DNA from: Pseudoruegeria sp. SHC-113
Lineage (GTDB): Bacteria; Pseudomonadota; Alphaproteobacteria; Rhodobacterales; Rhodobacteraceae
Reading direction: 5' to 3'
DNA length: 64,000 nt
Assembly: GCF_025376885.1 (NCBI RefSeq)
Contig: NZ_JAHUBR010000001.1
Coordinates: 1,922,001-1,986,000, forward strand
Part shown: positions 1 to 8,520 of the stretch, piece by piece
Layout of the letters: every line of letters begins with the position of its first letter
Position numbering within the stretch: the stretch's first letter is position 1
Made by a program: the position numbers and the translations under genes
The notes under the pieces: generated by a model
The model's input: the letters and a program-made list of their open reading frames with translations, nothing else
What the model was told of the DNA's origin: nothing
Databases searched by the model: none

Positions 1-639
1 TGCGAGGCCTGTCAGGGCGATGGGGTTATCAAGATCGAGATGCACTTCCTGCCTGATGTCTACGTGACCTGCGAGACCTGCAACGGCGCGCGCTACAACC
101 GCGAGACCCTGGAGATCAAGTTCAAGGGCAAGAGCATCGCCGATGTGCTTGATATGACAGTGGAAGATGCTCGCGAGTTCTTCCAGGCGGTGCCCGCGAT
201 CCGCGACAAGATGGAAGCGCTTTCCCGCGTGGGGCTCGACTATATCAAGGTCGGCCAGCAGGCCACGACGCTTTCCGGCGGCGAGGCGCAGCGGGTGAAG
301 CTGTCCAAGGAACTGGCCAAGCGCTCTACGGGCCGCACGCTCTATATTCTGGATGAGCCCACCACCGGGCTGCATTTCGAAGACGTTCGTAAGCTCTTGG
401 AAGTGCTGCATGAATTGGTAGAGCAGGGCAACACTGTGGTGGTGATCGAACACAATCTCGACGTGGTGAAAACCGCTGATTGGGTGATCGACATCGGCCC
501 CGAGGGTGGTGATGGCGGCGGCGAGGTCGTGGCCGTGGGCACGCCTGAGGACATCGTGAAGGAGCCGCGCAGCCATACGGGGCATTACCTGAAGGATCTG
601 CTGGAAGCCGGGGTCAAGCGGCGGATGGCGGCAGAGTAG
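1..639 (+). CDS. uvrA: UvrABC excinuclease subunit A, C-terminal part
   Basis: This is the last 212 residues of UvrA, the DNA-damage recognition ATPase of nucleotide excision repair; the gene starts before the window. The visible part opens inside the second zinc-finger module (CEAC, then CETC about 20 residues later). It continues to the ABC signature [15 protein letters not shown], the Walker B segment [12 protein letters not shown] and the switch histidine in VIEHNLDVV. The C-terminus ([13 protein letters not shown]) is typical and complete. Its stop lies one base from the stop of the convergent Hint-domain gene, and I see no terminator hairpin between them. Identification is secure. Any LexA control would lie upstream of the window. 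Confidence 0.97.
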   Translation, partial: CEACQGDGVIKIEMHFLPDVYVTCETCNGARYNRETLEIKFKGKSIADVLDMTVEDAREFFQAVPAIRDKMEALSRVGLDYIKVGQQATTLSGGEAQRVKLSKELAKRSTGRTLYILDEPTTGLHFEDVRKLLEVLHELVEQGNTVVVIEHNLDVVKTADWVIDIGPEGGDGGGEVVAVGTPEDIVKEPRSHTGHYLKDLLEAGVKRRMAAE

Positions 640-640
640 A

Positions 641-2227
641 TTAAGCCGCGAGCGCGCTGATTAGGGTTGCCGCCTCGAAAGAGCGGAGCGAGCGGCGCGC
701 GGCGGGGCTGTAGCCGCGCCCCGTACCCACATCAAGTTCGGGAAACAAGCGCATGATTTCGCTTTGGGTTTCCGGGTCAAACCCTCTCATCGTCTGCGGC
801 CCGGGGTGATAGCTCTCGCTCAACAGCCCGCTGGCCGAGATGATCTCGTGCCTGTCAAACAACAGGTGAAAATAGGTGATCGTCTCGCGGGAGCGATCCA
901 CGCACACCGTGGCATCGTTCACCAGATCCTTGGCCTTCACCAGCACCTCGTCCTCGCCGAACAGAAGTTCGGCCCAGACGCCGCCCACGAGCACCCTGTG
1001 CTGCGGTGAAACGCGCACGTCCTTCTGCGCGTCGTAGCTTCCGGCACGGATCAGGATCGGGGCGTCCTTGCCCGTCGCGTCCACGCAGCGGCTGCCGATC
1101 CATCGGACGGTCTGAAAGCCGGAGTCCCGTGTCCAGACCTTCATGCCAGCGGTGATTGCGTCCACTGGCACCGGCCCTTTGTCGGTGAGCAACGCGGTGC
1201 CCTCCGCGAAGCAAGGGGCTTCCTGAATGATCTCAACGATGGCGGTATCTGTATTGCCATCAACATCTTGCACTTCATAGTTGAAGTAGACGGTCTCTGT
1301 GTCATTGTCGCGCTCGATGAAGAACGTGCCATCGTCGTTGAGCGTGATGAATTGCCCGGTGGCCAGTTCTACACGCTGGCCCGCGACAACGGCAGTGCCG
1401 TTGATATGGGTGACTGTGAGCACGCCACCGGCGGAGGTCGTGTCATTGCCGAGCACGTCCAGCGTGGCGCTGCGGCCGCCGGGGATGGTGACACTGTCAT
1501 CCTGCGCCACGATGCTCGATTGCACCGAGCCGCCCGCGATCAGCAGGTTGGTGTCGTAGCTCGAATCCGCCACATCCGCGACGCCAATCTTGAGCGTGTT
1601 GAATTCCCCCGCGTTCACCGGCGCGACAAAGGTCAGCGTGATGGTGAAGCCGTCCATTTCGGTGTTGTACTGATCGCCGGTGTTGTCGACGTAGAGGTTC
1701 TGGGTGTCGTCGCCGTTGATGTTGCCGATGGAGGCGGAGCCATCGCCGATGGTGACTTGGGCAAGCTGATCGTTCACCCAGACGCCGACAACATCGTTGA
1801 ACTGACTGTTAACGTATTCCGGGTATTCCTCGGAAGAGATGACGAAATCGATGGTGATGAAATCGCCCTGCGGCACGAAGGAGATTTCAAGGAAGGAGGC
1901 ATCGCGTGTCGTTGCGCCGGCAAGCGCGTCGAAATCACTGTCCCGGTTCACGCCGCTTGTGTTGGTCGACGTGCCGGCCGACTGGTTGGTGTTGGTGCTG
2001 CCATCACTGTTGGTGAAATCGCGCACGTATCCAGTGGAGAGGATGACACCGGTATCGCCCGGCGCTACGCCTGCGACGGTGGTGTCCGCGCCAGAGTAGA
2101 TCCCGGAGGAGAGCGCATCGCCGGAGTAGCTGGCTGTCCAGACGGCGACGCCGTCGCCGAAAATGGCGTTGGCCATATCCTCGGCCGTGGCGTTCGTGTT
2201 GATCGACAGTTCCTGTGCCGTCGGCAT
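641..2227 (-). CDS. Choice-of-anchor L / Hint domain protein
   Basis: A 528-residue protein with no classical signal peptide. Residues about 10-235 resemble the choice-of-anchor L domain of surface proteins (ISSEEYPEYVNSQFNDVVGVW near 130-150, rich in Asp and Gly). Residues about 240-335 look like a cadherin/Ig-type repeat (LDVLGNDTT). From Cys339 (CFAEGTALLTDKGPVPVD) to about 480 lies a Hint domain of the Hint_2 type, with the RVSPQHRVLVGG block near 410. Hint domains can self-cleave at the leading Cys; whether this one does is unknown. Roseobacters carry many such proteins, presumably exported. The start at 2227 has a modest GGGGTAAGAG upstream. No partner export genes are nearby. Domain naming is by motif recognition only. 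Confidence 0.8.
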   Translation of the reverse strand: MPTAQELSINTNATAEDMANAIFGDGVAVWTASYSGDALSSGIYSGADTTVAGVAPGDTGVILSTGYVRDFTNSDGSTNTNQSAGTSTNTSGVNRDSDFDALAGATTRDASFLEISFVPQGDFITIDFVISSEEYPEYVNSQFNDVVGVWVNDQLAQVTIGDGSASIGNINGDDTQNLYVDNTGDQYNTEMDGFTITLTFVAPVNAGEFNTLKIGVADVADSSYDTNLLIAGGSVQSSIVAQDDSVTIPGGRSATLDVLGNDTTSAGGVLTVTHINGTAVVAGQRVELATGQFITLNDDGTFFIERDNDTETVYFNYEVQDVDGNTDTAIVEIIQEAPCFAEGTALLTDKGPVPVDAITAGMKVWTRDSGFQTVRWIGSRCVDATGKDAPILIRAGSYDAQKDVRVSPQHRVLVGGVWAELLFGEDEVLVKAKDLVNDATVCVDRSRETITYFHLLFDRHEIISASGLLSESYHPGPQTMRGFDPETQSEIMRLFPELDVGTGRGYSPAARRSLRSFEAATLISALAA

Positions 2228-2396
2228 CTGCTCTTACCCCAACATGCGCAGGGGATTGGCCCGGCGCAGCCTTTGTTTCTCTGCGGATCGGCTTGATGCC
2301 GTTGTTCTCGCACGGGAAACGATTAACCACGCCAGAGGGGCGCAAGTTGGCTGCAAATGTGGTATTTTGGAGCGAGTTAGGGCGGAAAGAAGGCGG

Positions 2397-2435
2397 ATAA
2401 AAATTAAGGGCCACAGGGGGTTGCCCCGTGGCCTT
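2397..2435 (-). terminator. Rho-independent terminator after mmsB
   Basis: Read on the minus strand, GGCCACGGGG, a short loop and CCCC(T)GTGGCC form a stem with one bulge. It is followed by a T-rich run (cttaattttta). It lies 24 bases beyond the mmsB stop and closes the valine-degradation transcript before the Hint gene. Confidence 0.75.
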
Positions 2436-2457
2436 GATGTTTTGAAGCAGGCTTTTT

Positions 2458-3330
2458 CTAGCCGCGGCTGCGTTTCTCAAAGCGCGGCAGCATGGCGGAG
2501 AAATCCATGCCTTTGCCGCCTTCCTCTTCCACGAAGGCGTGGTAGAGCGCAGCCGCCGCCGCGCCCATGGGCGTGTCGGCGTCGGCGGCTTCAGCAGCCT
2601 GTTGCGACAGCAGCAGATCCTTCAGCATCAGCTCGGCGGCGAAACCGGGCTTGTATCCGTTGTCCGCCGGGCTCTGCGGGCCGACGCCGGGCGCGGGGCA
2701 ATAGGCGTTCATGCTCCAACTGTAGCCGGAGGAGGTGGAGACGACATCGAACATCTTCTGTCGATCGAGCCCCAGCTTGTCGGCCAGCGCGAAGGCTTCG
2801 CAGGTGCCGATCATAGTGATGCCGAGGATCATGTTGTTGCAGATCTTCGCCGCCTGACCGGCCCCGGAAGCCCCGCAATGCACGGCTTTCTGGCCCATCA
2901 CCTCCAGCAGCGGTTCGATCTTTGCGAAGGCCTCATCCGAGCCGCCGACCATGAAGGTGAGCGTGCCCGCCGCCGCGCCGCCGATGCCCCCCGAGACCGG
3001 GCCATCGGCGGCCAGAACCCCCGCCGCTTGCGCCTGCTCGGCCACCGCGCGGGCGCTTTCCACGTCCACGGTGGAGCAATCCAGCAGTACGGATCCGGCC
3101 TGCATCGCGGGAAGAACCTCGGCCGCGACGGCGCGCAGGATCGCGCCGTTGGGCAGCATGGTGATCACAACATCCTGCCCCTTGGCCGCATCAGAGGCAG
3201 AGCCGGCAGCGCTCACGCCCTCGGGCATGGGGGCGGCCAAGTCAAAGCCGGTGACGGCATGGCCCGCCGCCGCGAGATTGGCTGCCATGGGCGCACCCAT
3301 ATTGCCAAGGCCGATAAAGCCGATCTTCAT
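2458..3330 (-). CDS. mmsB: 3-hydroxyisobutyrate dehydrogenase
   Basis: A 290-residue NAD-dependent enzyme oxidising 3-hydroxyisobutyrate to methylmalonate semialdehyde in valine degradation. The Rossmann motif GFIGLGNMGAPMAANL is at residues 4-19. The substrate-binding segment DGPVSGGIGGAAAGTLTFM is near 109-127. The catalytic lysine is Lys162 in GAGQAAKICNNM. Length is normal for the family. The ATG directly abuts the stop of the preceding hydrolase gene (TAA then ATG), with a GGAGGAG ribosome site inside that gene's end, so the two are translationally linked. It is the last gene of a minus-strand operon that supplies the full isobutyryl-CoA to methylmalonate-semialdehyde route. Confidence 0.95.
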   Translation of the reverse strand: MKIGFIGLGNMGAPMAANLAAAGHAVTGFDLAAPMPEGVSAAGSASDAAKGQDVVITMLPNGAILRAVAAEVLPAMQAGSVLLDCSTVDVESARAVAEQAQAAGVLAADGPVSGGIGGAAAGTLTFMVGGSDEAFAKIEPLLEVMGQKAVHCGASGAGQAAKICNNMILGITMIGTCEAFALADKLGLDRQKMFDVVSTSSGYSWSMNAYCPAPGVGPQSPADNGYKPGFAAELMLKDLLLSQQAAEAADADTPMGAAAAALYHAFVEEEGGKGMDFSAMLPRFEKRSRG

Positions 3331-4362
3331 TTACGTCTCCTCCTCGAATATCAGTTTCTCCGCCCCCAGCGGCATCAGCAGCGCGGTGACCTCGGCCCCG
3401 GTGCCCGCAAAACGCCATTGCGGATTGCGATCCTTGTCGATGATCTGGGCACGCACGCCTTCCAGAAAATCACTCTTCTCCACCGCGCGGTGGGTGTAGC
3501 GATATTCCAGCTCCAGCGATTTGCGGATGTCGTTCGTGCCGCGCAGGCGGTGGATCAGCTCGACCGCGCAGGCCATGGAGAGGGGGGAATTGCGGCCCAG
3601 CGTTTTCAGCGCCACGGCTGCGAAATCGCCACCCGCGGCCTCCAGCGCGCGCTGAATGTCGCCCATGGTTTCGCCGCCAAAACAGGCATCGATCTCAGCC
3701 TGTTGCTCGGCGAGCGGACTTTCGGGGGCGGGCAGGGCGGCGGCGTCGATCAGGCTGTGATCCCCGCTCTCGGCCAGCGCGGCGATCAGATCGGGCCAGG
3801 CGCTTTCAGGGATGTAGTAATCGGCAAAGCCGCAGTGCAACGCGTCGCCCGGGCCCATGCGGCCCGCGGTGGTGGCAAGATATTCACCGAGCCGCCCCGG
3901 GGCCTGCGCCAGCAGAAGGCTGCCGCCCACGTCCGGGATCAGGCCGATCACGGATTCGGGCATGGAGATGCGGGTGCTGTCGCCCACGACCCGGTGCGAG
4001 CCGTGGCAGCCCACGCCCACGCCGCCGCCCATCACGAAGCCTTGCATGAAGGTGGCCACAGGCTTGGGGAACTCGAAGAGCCGCGCGTTCATGCGGTATT
4101 CCTCGCGCCAGAAGGCGCGGCCGAACTCAAGGTTCCCGGCGCGGCTTTCGGTGTAGAGCTGGGCGATGTCGCCCCCGGCGCAGAAGGCTTTTTCGCCTTC
4201 CGCGTCGATCACCAGCAGGGCCACCTCGGGATCGTCGCGCCACGCCAGAAGGGCGGCGTCGATGGCGCGCACCATCCCGTGGGAGAGCGCGTTGAGCGCC
4301 TTGGGGCGGGTCAGGGTGATCCGCCCGATGCGACCCTCTTTGCGGCAGGTGATCTCGCTCAT
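3331..4362 (-). CDS. 3-hydroxyisobutyryl-CoA hydrolase (enoyl-CoA hydratase/isomerase family)
   Basis: A 343-residue crotonase-fold protein. It has the family segment KAFCAGGDIAQLY near residue 60 and the oxyanion-hole glycine run FVMGGGVGVGCHGSHRV near 110-126. Its length and long C-terminal helical region fit 3-hydroxyisobutyryl-CoA hydrolase better than a 260-residue enoyl-CoA hydratase. It would release free 3-hydroxyisobutyrate for MmsB. Its ATG overlaps the stop of the acyl-CoA dehydrogenase gene by 4 bases, and its stop abuts the mmsB start. The neighbours make the valine role likely. The hydratase activity itself may be provided by a gene elsewhere. Confidence 0.9.
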   Translation of the reverse strand: MSEITCRKEGRIGRITLTRPKALNALSHGMVRAIDAALLAWRDDPEVALLVIDAEGEKAFCAGGDIAQLYTESRAGNLEFGRAFWREEYRMNARLFEFPKPVATFMQGFVMGGGVGVGCHGSHRVVGDSTRISMPESVIGLIPDVGGSLLLAQAPGRLGEYLATTAGRMGPGDALHCGFADYYIPESAWPDLIAALAESGDHSLIDAAALPAPESPLAEQQAEIDACFGGETMGDIQRALEAAGGDFAAVALKTLGRNSPLSMACAVELIHRLRGTNDIRKSLELEYRYTHRAVEKSDFLEGVRAQIIDKDRNPQWRFAGTGAEVTALLMPLGAEKLIFEEET

Positions 4363-5504
4363 GAGCGGCCCGCCAGCAGGCTGCGCGAGGTGATCAAGCG
4401 CATGATTTCATTGGTGCCTTCGAGGATCTGGTGGACCCGGAGATCGCGCACGATCTTCTCGATGCCGTAGTCGGCCAGATAACCATAGCCGCCGTGCATC
4501 TGCAGGCAATCATTGGCCACGGCGCTTGCGGCTTCCGTCACATAGGCTTTGGCCATGGCGCAATGGGTGGAGGCATCATGGGCGCCGGTATCGTATTTCC
4601 ACGCCGCCTGCCGCAGGAAGATGCGCGCCGATTGCAGCTTGATCTCCATATCGGCGAGCCGGAACTGCAGCGCCTGGAACTGGTCGATGGGTTTGCCGAA
4701 GGCCTTGCGCTCGCCCATGTAGGTGAGCGTGGCATCCAGCGCGGATTGGGCGGCCCCCAGCGCACAGGCGGCGATGTTGAGCCGCCCGCCATCAAGCCCC
4801 GCCATGGCGTAGGCAAAGCCACGTCCCTCCTCGCCGAGCAGGTTCTCCGAGGGCACGGCGCAATCATCCAGTTGCACCTGCCGCGTGGGCTGGCTCTTCC
4901 AGCCCATTTTCGCTTCCAGCCCGCCGAAAGAGAGCCCCGGCGTGCCGTCCTCCACGAGGATCGCGGAGATGCCCTTGGGCCCGTCCTCGCCGGTGCGCGA
5001 CATCACGATATAGGCGTCCGAATAGCCGCCACCGGAGATGAAGGCCTTGGTGCCGGTGAGCCGGTAGCCCTCGTTTGTTTTCACCGCTTTTGTTTTCAAC
5101 GCGGCGGCATCGGAGCCCGAGCCGGGCTCGGTGAGGCAATAGGAGAGGATCGTCTCCATCGCGATGGCGCGGGGCAGCACATCGGCCTTCATCGCCTCGG
5201 AACCGAACTTGTCGATCATCGCCGCGCACATGTTGTGGATGGAGAGAAAGGCCGCCACGGAGGGGCAGGCCATGGAGAGCGCCTCGAACACCAGCGTGGC
5301 ATCAAGGCGCGAAAGCCCGGCACCGCCGCTTTCCTCGCGCACGTAGAGCCCGCCGAAACCCAGCTCCGCCAGCTGCGGCCAAAGCTCTTTCGGGATGGTG
5401 CCGGCAGCCTCCCAATCGCGCGCATGAGGCGCGATCTGGGCCGCGCCGAACTCGCGCGCCATGTCGAAGATGAGCTGCTGCTCTTCGCTTAAGCCAAAGT
5501 CCAT
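4359..5504 (-). CDS. Acyl-CoA dehydrogenase, probably isobutyryl-CoA dehydrogenase
   Basis: A 381-residue FAD-dependent acyl-CoA dehydrogenase. The family signature YCLTEPGSGSDAAALKTKA lies near residues 125-145. The C-terminal block QMHGGYGYL...VRDLRVHQILEGTNEIMR carries the expected catalytic-base region. The N-terminus (MDFGLSEEQQLIFDMAREF) is typical of short and branched-chain enzymes, and the start has GGAGAAG upstream. It sits in one overlapping operon with 3-hydroxyisobutyryl-CoA hydrolase and mmsB. Isobutyryl-CoA, the valine intermediate, is therefore the most probable substrate, but chain specificity cannot be read from the sequence. Confidence 0.92.
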   Translation of the reverse strand: MDFGLSEEQQLIFDMAREFGAAQIAPHARDWEAAGTIPKELWPQLAELGFGGLYVREESGGAGLSRLDATLVFEALSMACPSVAAFLSIHNMCAAMIDKFGSEAMKADVLPRAIAMETILSYCLTEPGSGSDAAALKTKAVKTNEGYRLTGTKAFISGGGYSDAYIVMSRTGEDGPKGISAILVEDGTPGLSFGGLEAKMGWKSQPTRQVQLDDCAVPSENLLGEEGRGFAYAMAGLDGGRLNIAACALGAAQSALDATLTYMGERKAFGKPIDQFQALQFRLADMEIKLQSARIFLRQAAWKYDTGAHDASTHCAMAKAYVTEAASAVANDCLQMHGGYGYLADYGIEKIVRDLRVHQILEGTNEIMRLITSRSLLAGRS

Positions 5505-5564
5505 TTGGGTCTTCTCCTTCAGGTGCCGCGTAAGGCGCCCGTGGGCCGGGGCGCGCGGCGGGTG

Positions 5565-6701
5565 TTACAGATCGGCGTGGTACTCTTCGATGAGATGCTC
5601 CACGACGGATTTCAATGCGTCTTCATGGCTTTGGCCGGCGTCCTTGCTGCGCTTATAAGCGGCGCGCTGGCGCTCGGAACTGGTGCCATCGATGATGATG
5701 CGGCGCAGGCCTTCGATCTCGGGTGTGCAGCCAAGGGCGGCGGCGTCTTCTTCCAGCAGATCGATCAGTTCCTCCACCAGCGTGGCCATGGGAATGATCT
5801 CGCGCTTGCCGAAATCGATCAGCCCCGCGCCCGTGGCCCCGTAGCGCTGCGCGCGCCAGCGGTTTTCACCGACGAGGAAGTTTTCATAGATCCGCCAGCG
5901 CTGGTTGTCGCGCGAGAGGCGGTAGAGCATCCGGGTGATGCATTGAACGGCGGCCGCGAGCGAGAGTGCGTTCTCCAGCCGGGGCGAGACATCGCAGATG
6001 CGGGTTTCCAGCGTGGGGAAGTGGCTTGAGGGGCGCAGATCCCACCAGATCTTGCTGGCGTCCTCGATCAGCCCCATCTCCACGAGCGCCTGCACGGAGC
6101 GTTCGTATTCGGCAAAGCTCGCGAGTCGTGGCGGCAGGCCGGTGCGGGGCAGGTTGTCGAACACGGTGAGCCGGTAGGAGGCGAGGCCGGTGTCCTGCCC
6201 GTTCCAGTAGGGCGATGAGGTGGAGAGCGCCAGCAGATGCGGCAGGAAATAGGTGAGCTGGTTCATCAGGTCGATGCGCAGGTCGGGGTTCTCGACGCAG
6301 ACATGCACATGCATCCCGCAGATCAGCATCCGCCGCACCACACCCGCCAGATCGCGCTCCAGATCGTTGTAACGCTCTTTGTTGGTGTGGTGCTGCTGCT
6401 TCCAATCCGCAAACGGGTGGCAGGAGGCCGCGATGGGGGCGAGCCCGTGGCGGGCGGCGATCTTGAACACCGTGCTGCGCAGGCGTTTGAGATCCTCACG
6501 TGCAGCCCGAACATCGCCGCAGACCTTGGTGCCGATCTCGATCTGGCATTGCAGGAACTCGGGGCTGACCTGCCCCTCAAGCGCCGAGACACACTCCGCC
6601 ATCATCGCTTCCGGCGCTTCGGCGAGGCTCAAGGTCTCGCGGTCCACCAGCAGGTATTCTTCCTCGACACCGATGGTGAAGGATGGGGGTGTCTGCGCCA
6701 T
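5565..6701 (-). CDS. Carboxylate-amine ligase, YbdK / GCS2 family
   Basis: A 378-residue member of glutamate-cysteine ligase family 2. The N-terminus [19 protein letters not shown] is the family hallmark. It is followed by [22 protein letters not shown] near residues 130-150 and [19 protein letters not shown] in the middle. E. coli YbdK has weak gamma-glutamylcysteine synthetase activity; the physiological reaction is unclear. The gene lies between mmsA and the acyl-CoA dehydrogenase in the same direction. The gap to the acyl-CoA dehydrogenase is 60 bases and the gap to mmsA is 206 bases. No valine role is known for this family, so its place here may be positional only. Confidence 0.88.
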   Translation of the reverse strand: MAQTPPSFTIGVEEEYLLVDRETLSLAEAPEAMMAECVSALEGQVSPEFLQCQIEIGTKVCGDVRAAREDLKRLRSTVFKIAARHGLAPIAASCHPFADWKQQHHTNKERYNDLERDLAGVVRRMLICGMHVHVCVENPDLRIDLMNQLTYFLPHLLALSTSSPYWNGQDTGLASYRLTVFDNLPRTGLPPRLASFAEYERSVQALVEMGLIEDASKIWWDLRPSSHFPTLETRICDVSPRLENALSLAAAVQCITRMLYRLSRDNQRWRIYENFLVGENRWRAQRYGATGAGLIDFGKREIIPMATLVEELIDLLEEDAAALGCTPEIEGLRRIIIDGTSSERQRAAYKRSKDAGQSHEDALKSVVEHLIEEYHADL

Positions 6702-6840
6702 GGTCTCCTCCCTGAGCTAGCGCCTCCATGCTGGGCGTGAAGTGCCGCATCTGGCAAGCGCCTTGGCCTCCTCCGGCCCGACGCACGCCATTCTGTCCCA
6801 CAATCGTGCAGAGGGCAGCCCCAGCCCGAGGCGGGGCGAA

Positions 6841-6895
6841 AGCCCCCGCCCTGTGCTGAAAGCACGCCTCTGGCGTGACGGGGCGGGCGGGGGCT
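6841..6895 (-). terminator. Large GC-rich stem-loop after mmsA
   Basis: AGCCCCCGCCC at 6841-6851 pairs perfectly with GGGCGGGGGCT at 6885-6895, an 11-bp stem. Two smaller hairpins sit inside: GTGCT-gaa-AGCAC at 6853-6865 and CACGCC-tct-GGCGTG at 6863-6877, sharing three bases. It begins 12 bases past the mmsA stop. There is no T-run, so it may stabilise the 3' end or act as a weak terminator. Confidence 0.5.
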
Positions 6896-6907
6896 GCCCT
6901 TTGCTAC

Positions 6908-8410
6908 TTAGTCCATCGCTTTGAAGTTAAACTCGCCGCCTTCCTTGATGCCGGAGGGCCAGCGCGCCGTCACCGTCTTGGTGCGGGTGTAGAACTTGAA
7001 GGAGTCCGGCCCGTGCTGGTTCAGATCGCCGAAGCCGGATTTCTTCCAGCCGCCGAAGGTGTGATAGGCCAGCGGCACCGGGATCGGCACGTTCACGCCC
7101 ACCATGCCGATGTTGATCCGGTTGGCGAAATCGCGCGCCGTATCGCCATCGCGGGTGAAAATCGCGGTGCCGTTGCCGTATTCATGGTCCAGCGCAAGGC
7201 CGATGGCCTCTTCATAGGAGCCCGCGCGCACGGTGGAAAGAACGGGGCCGAAGATCTCTTTCTTGTAGATGTCCATGTCCGGCGTCACGCGGTCAAAGAG
7301 GTGCGGGCCCACGAAGAAACCGTCCTCATAGCCCTGCAGGCTGAAATCGCGTCCGTCGACCACGAGCTCCGCGCCCTGATCAATGCCCGATTGCACGAGG
7401 CCGAGGATGTTCTGCTTGGCCGCGCCGGTAACGACAGGGCCGTAATCCACATCATTTCCGGCAGTATAGGGGCCAACTTTCAGCTTCTCGATGCGCGGCA
7501 CGAGCTTCTCGATCAGCGCATCCGCCGTGGCTTCCCCCACCGGCACAGCCACCGAGATCGCCATGCAGCGCTCGCCTGCAGCGCCGTAGCCCGCGCCCAC
7601 CAACGCGTCTGCCGCCTGATCCAGATCGGCGTCGGGCATGATGATCATGTGGTTTTTCGCACCACCGAAACACTGCACGCGTTTGCCGTTCGCACAGCCG
7701 CGGCTGTAGATATACTCGGCGATCGGGGTGGAGCCGACAAAGCCCACCGCCTGCACGGTGTCGTTGTCGAGGATGCCGTCCACGGCCTCCTTGTCGCCGT
7801 TCACCACCTGCAGGATGCCATCGGGCAGGCCGGCTTCCTTGAAAATCTCGGCGATCATCAGCGGCACGGAAGGGTCGCGCTCGCTGGGCTTCAGGATCAT
7901 CGCGTTGCCGCAGGAGAGCGCCGGGCCGATCTTCCACAGCGGGATCATGGCCGGGAAGTTGAACGGTGTGATGCCCGCCACCACGCCCAGCGGCTGGCGC
8001 ATGGAGTACATGTCGATGCCGGGGCCAGCGCTGTCGGTGTATTCGCCCTTCAGCAGATGCGGTGCGCCGATGCAGAACTCGATCACCTCAAGGCCACGCT
8101 GCACGTCGCCCTTGGCGTCGGGGATCGTCTTGCCGTGCTCGCGCGAAAGCGCCTCGGCCAGCTTGTCCATGTCGCGGTTGAGCAGGGCGACGACATTCAT
8201 CATCACGCGCGCGCGTTTCTGCGGGTTGGTCGCGCCCCAGGCGGGCTGGGCAGCGGCGGCCGATGCGATGGCGGCGTCCAGCTCGGCTTTGCTGGCGAGC
8301 GGCACCCTAGCCTGCACCTCGCCCGTGGCGGGGTTGAACACATCGGCAAAGCGGCCCGAGGTGCCCTTCACATGCTGGCCATTGATGAAATGGGTGAGTT
8401 CGACGGTCAT
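6908..8410 (-). CDS. mmsA: Methylmalonate-semialdehyde dehydrogenase (CoA-acylating)
   Basis: A 500-residue aldehyde dehydrogenase that converts methylmalonate semialdehyde to propionyl-CoA, the last step of valine degradation. It shows ITPFNFPAMIPLWK near 147-160, the NAD-binding GFVGSTPIAEYIY near 223-235 and the catalytic Cys282 in GYGAAGERCMA. The reading frame is open 32 codons further upstream. I chose the ATG at 8410 because GGGAGG precedes it at the right distance and MTVELTHFINGQ is the normal family start. It is divergent from the LysR gene at 8521, which probably controls it. It heads the minus-strand valine cluster. Confidence 0.96.
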   Translation of the reverse strand: MTVELTHFINGQHVKGTSGRFADVFNPATGEVQARVPLASKAELDAAIASAAAAQPAWGATNPQKRARVMMNVVALLNRDMDKLAEALSREHGKTIPDAKGDVQRGLEVIEFCIGAPHLLKGEYTDSAGPGIDMYSMRQPLGVVAGITPFNFPAMIPLWKIGPALSCGNAMILKPSERDPSVPLMIAEIFKEAGLPDGILQVVNGDKEAVDGILDNDTVQAVGFVGSTPIAEYIYSRGCANGKRVQCFGGAKNHMIIMPDADLDQAADALVGAGYGAAGERCMAISVAVPVGEATADALIEKLVPRIEKLKVGPYTAGNDVDYGPVVTGAAKQNILGLVQSGIDQGAELVVDGRDFSLQGYEDGFFVGPHLFDRVTPDMDIYKKEIFGPVLSTVRAGSYEEAIGLALDHEYGNGTAIFTRDGDTARDFANRINIGMVGVNVPIPVPLAYHTFGGWKKSGFGDLNQHGPDSFKFYTRTKTVTARWPSGIKEGGEFNFKAMD

Positions 8411-8520
8411 GACAGCCTCCCGGAAATGTCGATTTGGCGGCACAATAGGCTTGCAGAAATGGCCGGAAAAGGGGCAGTTTCCCAAAAGCGTTTTGCAAAA
8501 ATGCAATGATGGGGGCCGGA
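8411..8520. promoter_or_regulatory. Divergent mmsA / LysR control region with repeated TTGCA motif
   Basis: The 110-base gap holds the inverted repeat TTGCAAAAATGCAA at 8493-8506 and a degenerate copy, TTGCAGAAATGGC, at 8451-8463, in the same orientation about four helical turns apart. This arrangement fits LysR-type regulators, which bind a recognition site and a second activation site between divergent genes. The motif is seen; assigning it to the adjacent LysR protein is inference. Confidence 0.5.

Noticed and set aside
2458-3330. Tartronate semialdehyde reductase for the mmsB gene
   Set aside because: Same family, but the surrounding valine genes favour 3-hydroxyisobutyrate dehydrogenase.
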